Shown in pieces: positions 1 through 6,930 of a DNA stretch of 15,310 bases. The position numbers and the translations under genes were made by a program. The DNA comes from CABZJG01 sp965659715 (GTDB lineage: Bacteria; Pseudomonadota; Alphaproteobacteria; Rhodobacterales; Rhodobacteraceae), in the NCBI GenBank assembly GCA_965659715.1, contig CBFHXE010000064.1, positions 1-15,310 of the forward strand, written 5' to 3'. The stretch's first letter is position 1. Each line of letters opens with the position of its first letter. The notes below the pieces were generated by a model. It saw only the letters and a list, made by a program, of their open reading frames with translations. It did no database searches and was not told where the DNA came from.

Positions 1-126
1 GGGCCGGTGGTCAAGCGCGCCGGCACTAAATTCAAAACACCCGTCCAGACCTGCGCCCAAGCGGTGCGCCGGACCGATCTGACTGCCTTCGCCGCCGCCA
101 ATAAGACCCCATTTGAGTTTGCGCAT
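1..126 (-). CDS. Gfo/Idh/MocA-family NAD(P)-dependent oxidoreductase, N-terminal fragment
   Basis: Only the first 42 codons lie in the window; the gene runs off the left edge. The start ATG is at 126-124 on the minus strand. The N-terminus MRKLKWGLIGGGEGSQIG is a Rossmann beta-alpha-beta start with the glycine-rich loop GGGEGSQIG, followed by PAHRLGA, a pattern typical of Gfo/Idh/MocA sugar and inositol dehydrogenases. The start sits 4 nt after the stop of the iolE-like gene, and the ribosome binding site GAGGAG lies inside that gene's last two codons, so the two are probably co-transcribed and translationally coupled. In inositol loci such proteins often oxidise scyllo- or chiro-inositol or related polyols. 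The substrate here cannot be read from 42 residues. The family is fairly sure; the specific role is not. Confidence 0.8.
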   Translation of the reverse strand, partial: MRKLKWGLIGGGEGSQIGPAHRLGAGLDGCFEFSAGALDHRP

Positions 127-130
127 GCCC

Positions 131-1030
131 CTACTCCTCGTTAAACCCGATCGACCGCAGATAGGTCCGGTTTATTTTGGCATCATCTATCGGCTTTACA
201 TCAAGCGTTGGGTCACAATCTTGCTCAATTGTGCACCATCCTTGGAAACCGGCTTCTACTAATATTTGCCGAACAGAGGGGAAATCAACATCACCATCGC
301 CCAGATTGCAAAAAATACCCTGCCCACAGGCATCATAAAATCCGGTACGCTTGGCAATCACATCGGCTTTCACAGCAGGATCAATATCTTTAAAATGCAT
401 GTAGGAAATTCGACCCACATGGCGGCGCATAAAGGCCACAGGATCATAGCCGGCATAAGAATGGTGTCCTGTGTCAAAACAGATTTTCAAGATCGAGGGG
501 TCAACTTCATCCAAAAGCAGCTCTAGTTCTGGCTCAAAGTCAATAAACCCTGCGGCATGGGCGTGGATGCTGACGGTCAACCCATACTCGTGGCTGCCAA
601 TTTTTGCACAGGTTGCAATCCGATCTTTAAAGGCTGCCCATTCTGCCTGATCCATTTGTTCGGCTTCGGCTGCGCGGCCCGCAGTGGGCGCGCGGCGCGG
701 CGAGATCGAGTCAATCAGCACAAGATGCTCAGCGCCATGAGCCGTCAGCGCTTTGCAGGTGCGGTGGGTGCCATCCAAGACATCCTCCCATCCCTGTGCA
801 TCATGAAAAGGACGAAAAACCACGCCTCCGATCAACGTAAGATCATGCTCTTGCAGTGCCGGACCAAGAATATCGGGATTTTCCGGCATGAACCCAACCG
901 GCCCCAGTTCAATGCCCTTATAACCCGCCTCAGCGCAGTCTTTTAAAACGCTTTGCCATGTTGGATTGCGCGGGTCATCGGAAAATTCGACCCCCCATGA
1001 ACAGGGCGCATTGCCAATTCGGATTGTCAT
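131..1030 (-). CDS. iolE: IolE-like TIM-barrel protein, probable inosose (2-keto-myo-inositol) dehydratase
   Basis: A 299-residue xylose-isomerase-like TIM-barrel protein, close to the ~297 residues of Bacillus subtilis IolE. Visible landmarks are the N-terminal strand with NAPCSWGVEF (7-16), GIELGP (39-44), SIHAHAAGFID (154-164), CFDTGHHSYAGYDP (184-197), YMHFKDID (210-217) and CTIEQD (266-271). Acidic and histidine residues in these segments are the metal-binding positions of the family. IolE removes water from 2-keto-myo-inositol (inosose) to give 3D-trihydroxycyclohexane-1,2-dione, the substrate of IolD in the cytoplasm. The gene diverges from the iolDCB-aldolase-iolG operon that supplies every other step, so dehydratase is the best call. 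The same fold also serves inosose isomerases (IolI/IolH types), so an epimerase/isomerase role remains possible. AAAGGAG at 1044-1038, 7 nt before the ATG, supports the start. An oxidoreductase gene follows 4 nt downstream. Confidence 0.8.
   Translation of the reverse strand: MTIRIGNAPCSWGVEFSDDPRNPTWQSVLKDCAEAGYKGIELGPVGFMPENPDILGPALQEHDLTLIGGVVFRPFHDAQGWEDVLDGTHRTCKALTAHGAEHLVLIDSISPRRAPTAGRAAEAEQMDQAEWAAFKDRIATCAKIGSHEYGLTVSIHAHAAGFIDFEPELELLLDEVDPSILKICFDTGHHSYAGYDPVAFMRRHVGRISYMHFKDIDPAVKADVIAKRTGFYDACGQGIFCNLGDGDVDFPSVRQILVEAGFQGWCTIEQDCDPTLDVKPIDDAKINRTYLRSIGFNEE
134..139 (-). promoter_or_regulatory. Ribosome binding site inside the end of the iolE-like gene
   Basis: GAGGAG on the minus strand is formed by the two last glutamate codons of the iolE-like gene, just before its TAG. 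It lies 7 nt before the ATG of the next gene at 126. This fixes the start of the oxidoreductase and suggests translational coupling. Confidence 0.7.
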
Positions 1031-1162
1031 TCAAAGGCTCCTTTCACCGGCTGGGATAGATCAATACTTGTTGCGCATATCAGTTCTGGCTATACACAAA
1101 TCCGTTTCCGGTATTTTTGAGGACGGAGGAGAGTCATTTTAGACCATGGACAAGAAAATCAA

Positions 1163-1180
1163 TTTGCAACCGGTTGCAAA
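1163..1180. promoter_or_regulatory. Perfect 18-bp palindromic operator, LacI-family style
   Basis: TTTGCAACCGGTTGCAAA reads identically on both strands, with its centre on the CG step at 1171/1172. Inverted TTGCAA arms around a central CG are typical of LacI/GalR-family operators. It lies in the divergent iolE/iolD region, over the -35 and spacer of the best iolD promoter candidate. The natural inference is repression of the inositol operon when no inducer is present. No regulator gene is in the window, so the binding protein is unknown. Confidence 0.75.
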
Positions 1181-1191
1181 AGCAGTATCTA
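1164..1191 (+). promoter_or_regulatory. Candidate sigma70-type promoter for the iolD operon
   Basis: -35 TTGCAA (1164-1169), 16-nt spacer, -10 TATCTA (1186-1191). Transcription would start near 1198, giving a leader of about 50 nt before the iolD ATG at 1247. The -35 is part of the palindromic operator, a layout expected for steric repression. The hexamers match the consensus only moderately. No equally good candidate was found for the minus-strand iolE unit. Confidence 0.4.
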
Positions 1192-1204
1192 TTGAGTCGT
1201 CGCT

Positions 1205-1217
1205 TTGCAAGTTGCAA
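1205..1217. promoter_or_regulatory. Second TTGCAA pair, possible auxiliary operator
   Basis: TTGCAA-G-TTGCAA at 1205-1217 repeats the half-site of the perfect operator but with a 1-nt spacer instead of 4. It begins 24 nt after that operator ends, just downstream of the predicted transcription start. It could be a weak second site for the same regulator or a chance echo. Confidence 0.35.
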
Positions 1218-1246
1218 TTTACTACCTAGGTCAAAAAGGATCTCGT

Positions 1247-3115
1247 ATGCCGCATCAATCAACTATTTGTCTGACCACCGCTCAGGCGATTGTCAGGTAT
1301 CTTGCCAATCAATTTATAGAAATTGATGGGCAAGAGCGACGCCTGTGTGGCGGTGGCTTTGGTATTTTTGGCCATGGGAATGTAACCTGCCTTGGCGAAG
1401 CGCTTTATGACCACCGTGAGGCGCTGCCGCTGTACCGCGGACAAAACGAGCAAAGCATGGGGTTTGCCGCCGCAGGATACGCCAAACAATGGCTGCGCCA
1501 ACGGTTTATGTTCTGCACGGCCAGTGCTGGTCCGGGTACATCCAATTTGCTCACCTCAGCGGCTTTGGCGCATGCCAACCGATTGCCGATGTTGATGCTG
1601 TGTGGGGATACCTTTCTGACACGTTTGCCCGATCCGGTGCTGCAACAGCTTGAGCATTTTGGAAACCCCACATTGGGCGTCAATGATGCGTTTAAATCAG
1701 TGTGCCGCTATTGGGACCGGATCACCCATCCGGCGCAGATCATACAGTCTCTGCCGCAGGCGCTGGCGACCATGCTTGATCCAGCAGATTGCGGCCCTGC
1801 CTTTATCGCATTGCCCCAGGATGTGCAGGGGTGGAGCTATGAATTTCCACTAAGCCTTTTTGAAAAGAAAGTGCACCGCATTCGGCGGATTTCACCCGAT
1901 CCGCTCGAAATAGAAGAGGCCGCCGCCCTGTTGCGGACTGCACAAAGGCCAATGATTATTGCCGGCGGCGGTGTGCAATATAGCGGCGCCGTGTCCGAGC
2001 TGACCACATTTGCCGAAACCCACAACATTCCCGTGGTCGAAACCATTGCAGGGCGCGCAAATATGATTGCCACGCATCCTTTGAATATCGGGCCCATCGG
2101 AGTGACCGGCTCAGATAGCGCCAACGCCATTGCGGCGCAGGCCGATGTGATTGTTGCGGTTGGCACGCGGCTTCAGGATTTCACCACCGGATCATGGACC
2201 GCCTTTGATGCAGAGGCCCGATTTATCGCCATCAATACCGCCCGCTTTGATGCGCTCAAGCATATGTCGCAACCGATTGTTGGTGATGCAAAAACTGCTT
2301 TGCCAATGCTAAGCGCTTCCGCACAGGGCCTGCGCGCGCCGGACGCTTGGATGCAAACAGCCCAAGATGAGCGCCGCAAATGGGATGTCTACGTGGCGCG
2401 CAATGTGGCGCCAGACAATGGCCCCAATTCTTATGCAAAAGCGATCGGCGTCGTCAACGCGCTGTGCGATCCCCGTGATCGGGTTGTCGCAGCTGCGGGC
2501 GGCTTGCCGGCAGAGGTAACCGCAAACTGGCGCACATTGGATATCGGAACTGTAGATGTCGAGTTTGGCTTTTCCTGCATGGGATATGAAATAGCTGGCG
2601 GCTGGGGTGCGCGCATTGCTCAAACCGAACGTGAGCCTGATAAAGACACGATTGTGTTTCTGGGCGACGGATCATACCTGTTGATGAATTCAGATATCTA
2701 TTCATCAGTTCTTAGCGGCAAAAAGCTTATTATTCTGGTGCTGGATAATGGTGGTTTTGCCGTGATCAACAAATTGCAGAACAACACGGGCAACGAAAGC
2801 TTTAACAATCTTATCGCGGATTGTCCAACCGTAGAGGCGCCGTTTGCTGTTGATTTTGGAGCCCATGCTGCAGCCATGGGGGCTATGGCCGAAACCGTGG
2901 GCAATCCGGCCGAGTTGGCCGAGGCTTTCAAACGCGCCAAATCCGCAGATAAGACCTATGTCATCACCATGCAGGTGGACGCTTATGACGGCTGGACCAC
3001 CGAGGGACACGCCTGGTGGGAAGTGGGCACACCGCAAGTTTCCGAAAGCGAAAAAATCCGCAGCGCTCATGCCGACCAAGAAGCTGGCCGCAACGCACAA
3101 AGGCGGGGCGTGTAA
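1247..3115 (+). CDS. iolD: 3D-(3,5/4)-trihydroxycyclohexane-1,2-dione hydrolase (IolD)
   Basis: A 622-residue thiamine-diphosphate enzyme that hydrolytically opens the inositol-derived diketone ring to 5-deoxy-glucuronate. The N-terminal pyrimidine-binding domain carries the cofactor-activating glutamate in GQNEQSMGFAAAGYA (E68). The central domain has GGGVQYSG. The C-terminal pyrophosphate-binding domain has GDG at 473-475 and DNGG at 500-503, the expected GDG-x(25-30)-N metal motif. The length is near that of family members (about 610-640). ATG at 1247 is chosen because AAAAAGGA at 1233-1240 is correctly spaced before it. An upstream in-frame TTG at 1205 lies inside an operator-like repeat and has no ribosome binding site. 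This is the first gene of the plus-strand operon; its TAA overlaps the iolC ATG by one base (TAATG). Confidence 0.95.
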   Translation: MPHQSTICLTTAQAIVRYLANQFIEIDGQERRLCGGGFGIFGHGNVTCLGEALYDHREALPLYRGQNEQSMGFAAAGYAKQWLRQRFMFCTASAGPGTSNLLTSAALAHANRLPMLMLCGDTFLTRLPDPVLQQLEHFGNPTLGVNDAFKSVCRYWDRITHPAQIIQSLPQALATMLDPADCGPAFIALPQDVQGWSYEFPLSLFEKKVHRIRRISPDPLEIEEAAALLRTAQRPMIIAGGGVQYSGAVSELTTFAETHNIPVVETIAGRANMIATHPLNIGPIGVTGSDSANAIAAQADVIVAVGTRLQDFTTGSWTAFDAEARFIAINTARFDALKHMSQPIVGDAKTALPMLSASAQGLRAPDAWMQTAQDERRKWDVYVARNVAPDNGPNSYAKAIGVVNALCDPRDRVVAAAGGLPAEVTANWRTLDIGTVDVEFGFSCMGYEIAGGWGARIAQTEREPDKDTIVFLGDGSYLLMNSDIYSSVLSGKKLIILVLDNGGFAVINKLQNNTGNESFNNLIADCPTVEAPFAVDFGAHAAAMGAMAETVGNPAELAEAFKRAKSADKTYVITMQVDAYDGWTTEGHAWWEVGTPQVSESEKIRSAHADQEAGRNAQRRGV

Positions 3116-4095
3116 TGGCTGACCTAGACCGTATCAAAGGCAATAATTTTGTCATCATCGGCCGTGCGGGCATGGATTTCTATCCTGACCCACCGGGCAC
3201 CAAAACCGAAGCGGCCACCATGTTTTTCGCCGCTTTGGGCGGCTCATCGGCCAATATTGGTGTGGCGATCAACCGTCATGGCGGCCGCTCGGCCTTGGTG
3301 ACCTGCGTTTCTGACGATGCCATTGGCCGCTATTGTCTCAATCAGCTAGATCATTACGGTATTGGACGCCACCATGTGCGATCTGTTGGCGGTGAAGCGC
3401 GCAATTCTCTGGCCGTCGTGGAAAGCCGCACCGAAGATCATCAATCCATTATTTATCGCAATGGGGCGGCCGATTTCGAGATGGGGCTCGAGGATGTCGA
3501 GCCGGTGGATTATGCGGCCTACAGCGCCCTGATCACCACCGGGACTGTGCTGGCGGCCGAGCCCTCACGCAGCGCCAGCTTTCGCGCCTTTGAGCTGGCC
3601 AAAGCAGCAGGGCTTCCCTTGATATTTGATCTCGATTACCGCCCCTATAGCTGGCCATCACCGCAGGTCGCCTCAGAGACTTATTCACGTGCCGCTGATT
3701 ATTTTGACATTGTCATTGGCAATGATGTTGAGTTTGGGTTTATGGCAGGCAGCTATGAGAAGGGCCTTGAAAAAGCCCGCGACTTGGCCAAAACCAAGGC
3801 GCAAATAGTGATCTATAAAATGGGTGAAAAGGGCGCGATCACCTTGACACCCGATGGTGAGTTTCGCACGGGCATTTATCCGGTAAAGGCTCTGAAGCCA
3901 ACTGGGGCAGGCGATAGTTTCATGGGCGGCTTTATTGCCGCGCTTGCAGCCGGACGCGATCTGCATGATGCAGTTTTGCGCGGCTCAGCTTCGGCCGCGA
4001 TCGTTGTTTCAAAAGTGGGCTGCGCGCCGGCCATGCCCAATACCGCCGAGCTTGAAGCGTTTCTGGATGAACACGCCGGGCCAACACAGATTTAA
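3115..4095 (+). CDS. iolC: 5-dehydro-2-deoxygluconokinase (IolC), PfkB family
   Basis: 326 residues, almost the same as B. subtilis IolC. It is a ribokinase/PfkB sugar kinase that phosphorylates 5-dehydro-2-deoxy-D-gluconate at C6 with ATP. Landmarks: FVIIGRAGMDFYP (12-24) at the N-terminal strand; GGSSANIGVAINRHGG (42-57), the PfkB signature 1 region; IFDLDYRPYSW (170-180); and KPTGAGDSFMGGF (261-273), PfkB signature 2, with the anion-hole GAGD and catalytic base D267. The start at 3115 is favoured over upstream in-frame starts because it forms the TAATG junction with iolD and gives the family's usual N-terminus. The ribosome binding site is weak (AAAGGCGGGG region), so expression probably relies on coupling to iolD. 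iolB follows after 14 nt. Confidence 0.95.
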   Translation: MADLDRIKGNNFVIIGRAGMDFYPDPPGTKTEAATMFFAALGGSSANIGVAINRHGGRSALVTCVSDDAIGRYCLNQLDHYGIGRHHVRSVGGEARNSLAVVESRTEDHQSIIYRNGAADFEMGLEDVEPVDYAAYSALITTGTVLAAEPSRSASFRAFELAKAAGLPLIFDLDYRPYSWPSPQVASETYSRAADYFDIVIGNDVEFGFMAGSYEKGLEKARDLAKTKAQIVIYKMGEKGAITLTPDGEFRTGIYPVKALKPTGAGDSFMGGFIAALAAGRDLHDAVLRGSASAAIVVSKVGCAPAMPNTAELEAFLDEHAGPTQI

Positions 4096-4109
4096 ACAGG
4101 ACACAGCCA

Positions 4110-4952
4110 ATGCATATTGCGCCTTTTAACAACCAAAACCAGCCGATCGTGGATATAGATGATACCACAGTGCCGTTGAATTACTTCAATATCGTCAAAC
4201 TGACCAAAGGCCAGTCTTTTGACTATCAGGTCCCGGGATATGAAACCTGCATCCTGCCTGCGACAGGATCATTGGATATCGAGGTGGAAGGCATGCGGTT
4301 TTCAGCGCTGGGCAATCGCGGCGCCGATGTCTGGGACGGAGAACCCGAAGGCGTTTATATCCCCAGTGGTGCCAAAGCCACATTCACCTGTGTGTCAGAG
4401 ACTACTGAAACCTTTGTCGCCGGGGCAAAGTACAACAAGGTGCTAGCGCCTTTTGCTGTGCTGAAAGATGATATTGATCTGGTGCAATATGGCAGTGATG
4501 ACACTAAAACACATCGCAAAATCAAACACATCCTGGGGCAAAAGCAACATGATAAAGTCGGCCGGCTTTTGGTCAGCGAACTGTTCACTGTCGGCGCGGG
4601 CGGGTGGTCGGGTTTTCCATCGCATAAGCACGACACAAACCGTTTGCCCGATGAAACCCGCCATGATGAAACCTATAACTTTCGCTTTCGCCCCAATCAT
4701 GGATCGGGTTTGCAAATGCTGCAAAGGGTCGATAACGAGCCCGGCGATGCCTATCATATTGTGGATGGATCAACCATTTGTATCGACAAGGGCTATCACC
4801 CCTGCGCGGCCCTGCCGGGATATGAGATGTATTACTTTACCATCCTGGGGGGATTAACCCAACGCCCATTGGTGCAATATTTTCAACCCACACATGCCTA
4901 TCAGGTGGAAACCATCCCCGGCATCAAGGATATGGTGGCAAAGTTTAAATGA
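4110..4952 (+). CDS. iolB: 5-deoxy-glucuronate isomerase (IolB)
   Basis: 280 residues, a bicupin enzyme of the KduI/IolB family (about 270 residues in Bacillus). It converts 5-deoxy-glucuronate from IolD into 5-dehydro-2-deoxy-gluconate, the substrate of IolC. The N-terminal cupin includes PGYETCILPATGSLDIEVEG (42-61). The C-terminal cupin carries the metal-site segment FPSHKHDT (169-176, H172 and H174), then HDETYNFRF (185-193, E187) and GYHPCAALPGYEMYY (228-242, H230). AGGACA lies a few bases upstream of the ATG. The gene ends in ATGA, overlapping the start of the aldolase gene by 4 nt. Confidence 0.95.
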   Translation: MHIAPFNNQNQPIVDIDDTTVPLNYFNIVKLTKGQSFDYQVPGYETCILPATGSLDIEVEGMRFSALGNRGADVWDGEPEGVYIPSGAKATFTCVSETTETFVAGAKYNKVLAPFAVLKDDIDLVQYGSDDTKTHRKIKHILGQKQHDKVGRLLVSELFTVGAGGWSGFPSHKHDTNRLPDETRHDETYNFRFRPNHGSGLQMLQRVDNEPGDAYHIVDGSTICIDKGYHPCAALPGYEMYYFTILGGLTQRPLVQYFQPTHAYQVETIPGIKDMVAKFK

Positions 4953-5788
4953 CCCTTGCAACCCTAAAACAGGTATTAGAGCCGGCCCAATCCGGCGGCT
5001 ATGCTGTGGCAGGGCTGGTCACACTTGGATGGGAAGATATGCGGGCCTATGTCGCGGCCGCTGAACAGGAAAATGTACCCGTGATTTTACAGGCTGGCCC
5101 AAGCTGCCGTGCCCATACCCCGCTGCCAATTTTGGGTAAAATGTTTCGCCATTTGGCCGAAGAGGCATCGGTGCCCGTGGTGGCTCATCTGGATCACGGG
5201 TATACTTTCGAAGAGTGCCGCGAAGCACTTGAAAGCGGATTTACATCCCTCATGTTTGATGGGTCGCGCAAAGCTTTGGCCCAAAATATTGACGAAACAG
5301 CCGCGATTGTCGAACTGGCCCGATCGGCGCAGATTTCCTGTGAAGGTGAAATTGGCTTTGTTGGATATTCAGGCGGTGAAAATTCTGCCGGCACAGACCC
5401 GGATGAGGCGGCAAAGTTCGCGCGTGAAACCGGCGTTGATGCTATGGCGATTTCAATCGGCAATGTGCACCTTCAACAAGATCAGGAAGGCGAGCTTGAT
5501 GAACAGCGGCTGCGCGCGATCGAGGCGGTGACAGACGTGCCCTTGGTCATCCACGGGGGCTCGGGGGTGCCGGCCGCCCAGCGCCGCCACTTGGCGCAAA
5601 ACTCAAAGATTTGCAAATTTAATATCGGCACCGAATTGCGTATGGCCTTTGGTGCGGCATTGCGATCCGCTGTAGAAGCTGATCCCGCTCGTTTCGACAG
5701 GGTGGCTATACTGAAAGAAACGCACGATCCTTTGGTGGCCGCAACACGACATGTGCTAAAGGGTTTTATAGCAAAGCAAGAAGGATAA
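4949..5788 (+). CDS. iolJ: Class II (zinc) ketose-phosphate aldolase, probable 6-phospho-5-dehydro-2-deoxy-gluconate aldolase (IolJ-like)
   Basis: 279 residues of the class II fructose-bisphosphate/tagatose-bisphosphate aldolase family. HLDHGYTFEE (80-89) gives the catalytic D82 and zinc ligand H83. CEGEIGFVG (131-139) gives acidic residue E134. GNVHLQQ (171-177) and IHGGSGVP (201-208) give the other zinc histidines H174 and H202, and GGSG with KFNIGTEL (223-230) forms the phosphate-binding part. In the inositol pathway IolJ cleaves the IolC product to dihydroxyacetone phosphate and malonate semialdehyde. The position between iolB and iolG, with a 4-nt ATGA overlap, makes this the likely role. 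The fold alone does not separate it from KbaY/GatY-type or fructose-bisphosphate aldolases, and GNVHL replaces the more usual G-(T/S)-x-HG motif. The family is certain; the substrate is inferred from context. Confidence 0.85.
   Translation: MTLATLKQVLEPAQSGGYAVAGLVTLGWEDMRAYVAAAEQENVPVILQAGPSCRAHTPLPILGKMFRHLAEEASVPVVAHLDHGYTFEECREALESGFTSLMFDGSRKALAQNIDETAAIVELARSAQISCEGEIGFVGYSGGENSAGTDPDEAAKFARETGVDAMAISIGNVHLQQDQEGELDEQRLRAIEAVTDVPLVIHGGSGVPAAQRRHLAQNSKICKFNIGTELRMAFGAALRSAVEADPARFDRVAILKETHDPLVAATRHVLKGFIAKQEG
5781..5785 (+). promoter_or_regulatory. iolG ribosome binding site within the aldolase 3' end
   Basis: AAGGA lies 8 nt before the iolG ATG at 5794 and overlaps the last codons of the aldolase gene, whose TAA is at 5786-5788. 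It fixes the iolG start and suggests coupled translation. Confidence 0.6.
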
Positions 5789-5793
5789 CATAG

Positions 5794-6798
5794 ATGTTAA
5801 AACTGGCGCTTTTGGGATGTGGCCGTATCGGGCAAGTACATGCGCGCTCAATCAGCCAACTGGCTGACAAAGCACGTCTGGTCGCTGTTGCTGACGCTTA
5901 TGAGCCTGCCGCACAAGAATTGGCTGCCGCCTCCGGCGCAGAGGTGCGCAGCAGCGCACAAATCATGCAAAGCGATGATATCGATGCCGTCATCGTTGGC
6001 ACCCCTACGGATACGCATTACCAGCTCATCCATGACGCCGCCGCCGCCGCCAAAGCCATTTTTTGCGAAAAGCCTATAGATATGTCAGCGGAGCGAATTC
6101 GCGACTGTATTGTGGCCTCCAAAAAGGCAAATGTTGCCTTTATGACCGCCTTTAACCGCCGGTTTGATCCCAATTTTTCCGATATTCAGGCCCGCATTGC
6201 CGCTGGTGAAATTGGCGATGTCGAGCTTATTACGATCCTGTCACGGGACCCCGCGCCACCCCCGATCAGCTATATTAAATCCTCGGGTGGTCTTTTTCGC
6301 GATATGATGATCCATGATTTCGACATGGCACGGTTTTTACTGGGCGAAGAGGTGATCAGTATTTTCGCGGTGGGATCGTCTTTGGTTGATCCCGAAATTG
6401 GATCGGCAGGCGATATTGATACGGCTGCGGTGACACTGAGTACCGCAAGCGGTAAAATATGCCAGATTTCCAATTCACGCCGCGCCAGTTACGGCTATGA
6501 TCAACGGCTCGAAGTGCATGGATCAAAGGGAATGCTGCGCGCTGAAAACACTTTGAAAAACGGTGTTGAAGTGGCCACGCAAAATGGGTTTCAAAAAGCG
6601 CCCGCGCAGCATTTTTTTTTAGAGCGCTATGAGGAAGCCTACCGCCTTGAGATGGCGCATTTCATTGATGCTCTTAGCAGTGGCCAAACGCCTTCGCCTT
6701 CTGCCAGTGATGGGTTGCAAGCTCAGCTATTGGCTGATGCCGCGGCACAATCGCTGGCCACCGGCTTGCCGGTTCAATTGGCAAACGATCCGGCATAA
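5794..6798 (+). CDS. iolG: Inositol 2-dehydrogenase (IolG), Gfo/Idh/MocA family
   Basis: 334 residues, within the normal range for IolG. It oxidises myo-inositol to 2-keto-myo-inositol with NAD+, the entry step of the pathway. The Rossmann loop is LGCGRIGQVH (7-16). EKP at 92-94 contains the catalytic lysine K93. GGLFRDMMIHDFDMARFL (165-182) contains D170 and H174, which match the K/D/H catalytic set of B. subtilis inositol dehydrogenase. The C-terminal half is the alpha/beta substrate domain, with FFLERYEEAYRLEM typical of the family. It is the last gene of the iolDCBJG operon. A run of nine T at 6612-6620 lies inside the FFL codons. A five-alanine stretch (82-86) is coded by a GCC repeat. 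Related polyol dehydrogenases share these motifs, but gene context supports IolG. Confidence 0.92.
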   Translation: MLKLALLGCGRIGQVHARSISQLADKARLVAVADAYEPAAQELAAASGAEVRSSAQIMQSDDIDAVIVGTPTDTHYQLIHDAAAAAKAIFCEKPIDMSAERIRDCIVASKKANVAFMTAFNRRFDPNFSDIQARIAAGEIGDVELITILSRDPAPPPISYIKSSGGLFRDMMIHDFDMARFLLGEEVISIFAVGSSLVDPEIGSAGDIDTAAVTLSTASGKICQISNSRRASYGYDQRLEVHGSKGMLRAENTLKNGVEVATQNGFQKAPAQHFFLERYEEAYRLEMAHFIDALSSGQTPSPSASDGLQAQLLADAAAQSLATGLPVQLANDPA

Positions 6799-6930
6799 AG
6801 ACACCCAAGCTGACGCCAAAACAGCCGCAGGTATGCCTCAGCACTGGGGGCGGTTATGATGTGGGAAATCCTTTGCATCTGCACCGATCACCGATATGCT
6901 GATCCATGCGACAGGCAGGCAATTGAGGCA
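6799..6930. other. iolG-addB junction, no confident gene
   Basis: 132 bp without a convincing gene. One plus-strand frame reads GGGYDVGNP (6847-6873) and then stops; another reads ITDMLIHATG (about 6888-6917). They faintly resemble the C-terminal DVGxP...LAExML end of nucleotidyltransferases that often precede addB in Rhodobacteraceae, but a frame change would be needed to join them. No strong terminator hairpin with a T tract was found after iolG. Confidence 0.4.
6873..6900 (+). promoter_or_regulatory. Candidate promoter for addBA
   Basis: -35-like TTGCAT (6873-6878), 16-nt spacer, -10-like TATGCT (6895-6900). Transcription would start near 6907, about 24 nt before the chosen addB ATG. The match is modest. 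It would let addBA be expressed independently of the inositol operon. Confidence 0.3.

Noticed and set aside
1205..1246. TTG at 1205 as an upstream start for iolD
   Set aside because: It lies in an operator-like repeat, lacks a ribosome binding site and adds 14 residues without family support; ATG 1247 has AAAAAGGA before it.
1117..1326. Plus-strand open frame spanning the operator and the iolD start
   Set aside because: It runs through the regulatory region and overlaps iolD in another frame; composition and residues look non-coding.
6031..6050. GCC trinucleotide repeat as a functional microsatellite
   Set aside because: Short, in frame, and codes for an alanine helix stretch common in this family.
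6835..6850. Small hairpin GCCTCA/TGGGGGC after iolG as a terminator
   Set aside because: Only about five pairs, one of them wobble, and no T run follows.
6856..6930. ATG at 6856 as the addB start
   Set aside because: The extra 25 residues are cysteine-rich and unlike AddB N-termini; alpha-type AddB begins just before the FGLPPGVDFP motif, matching ATG 6931.
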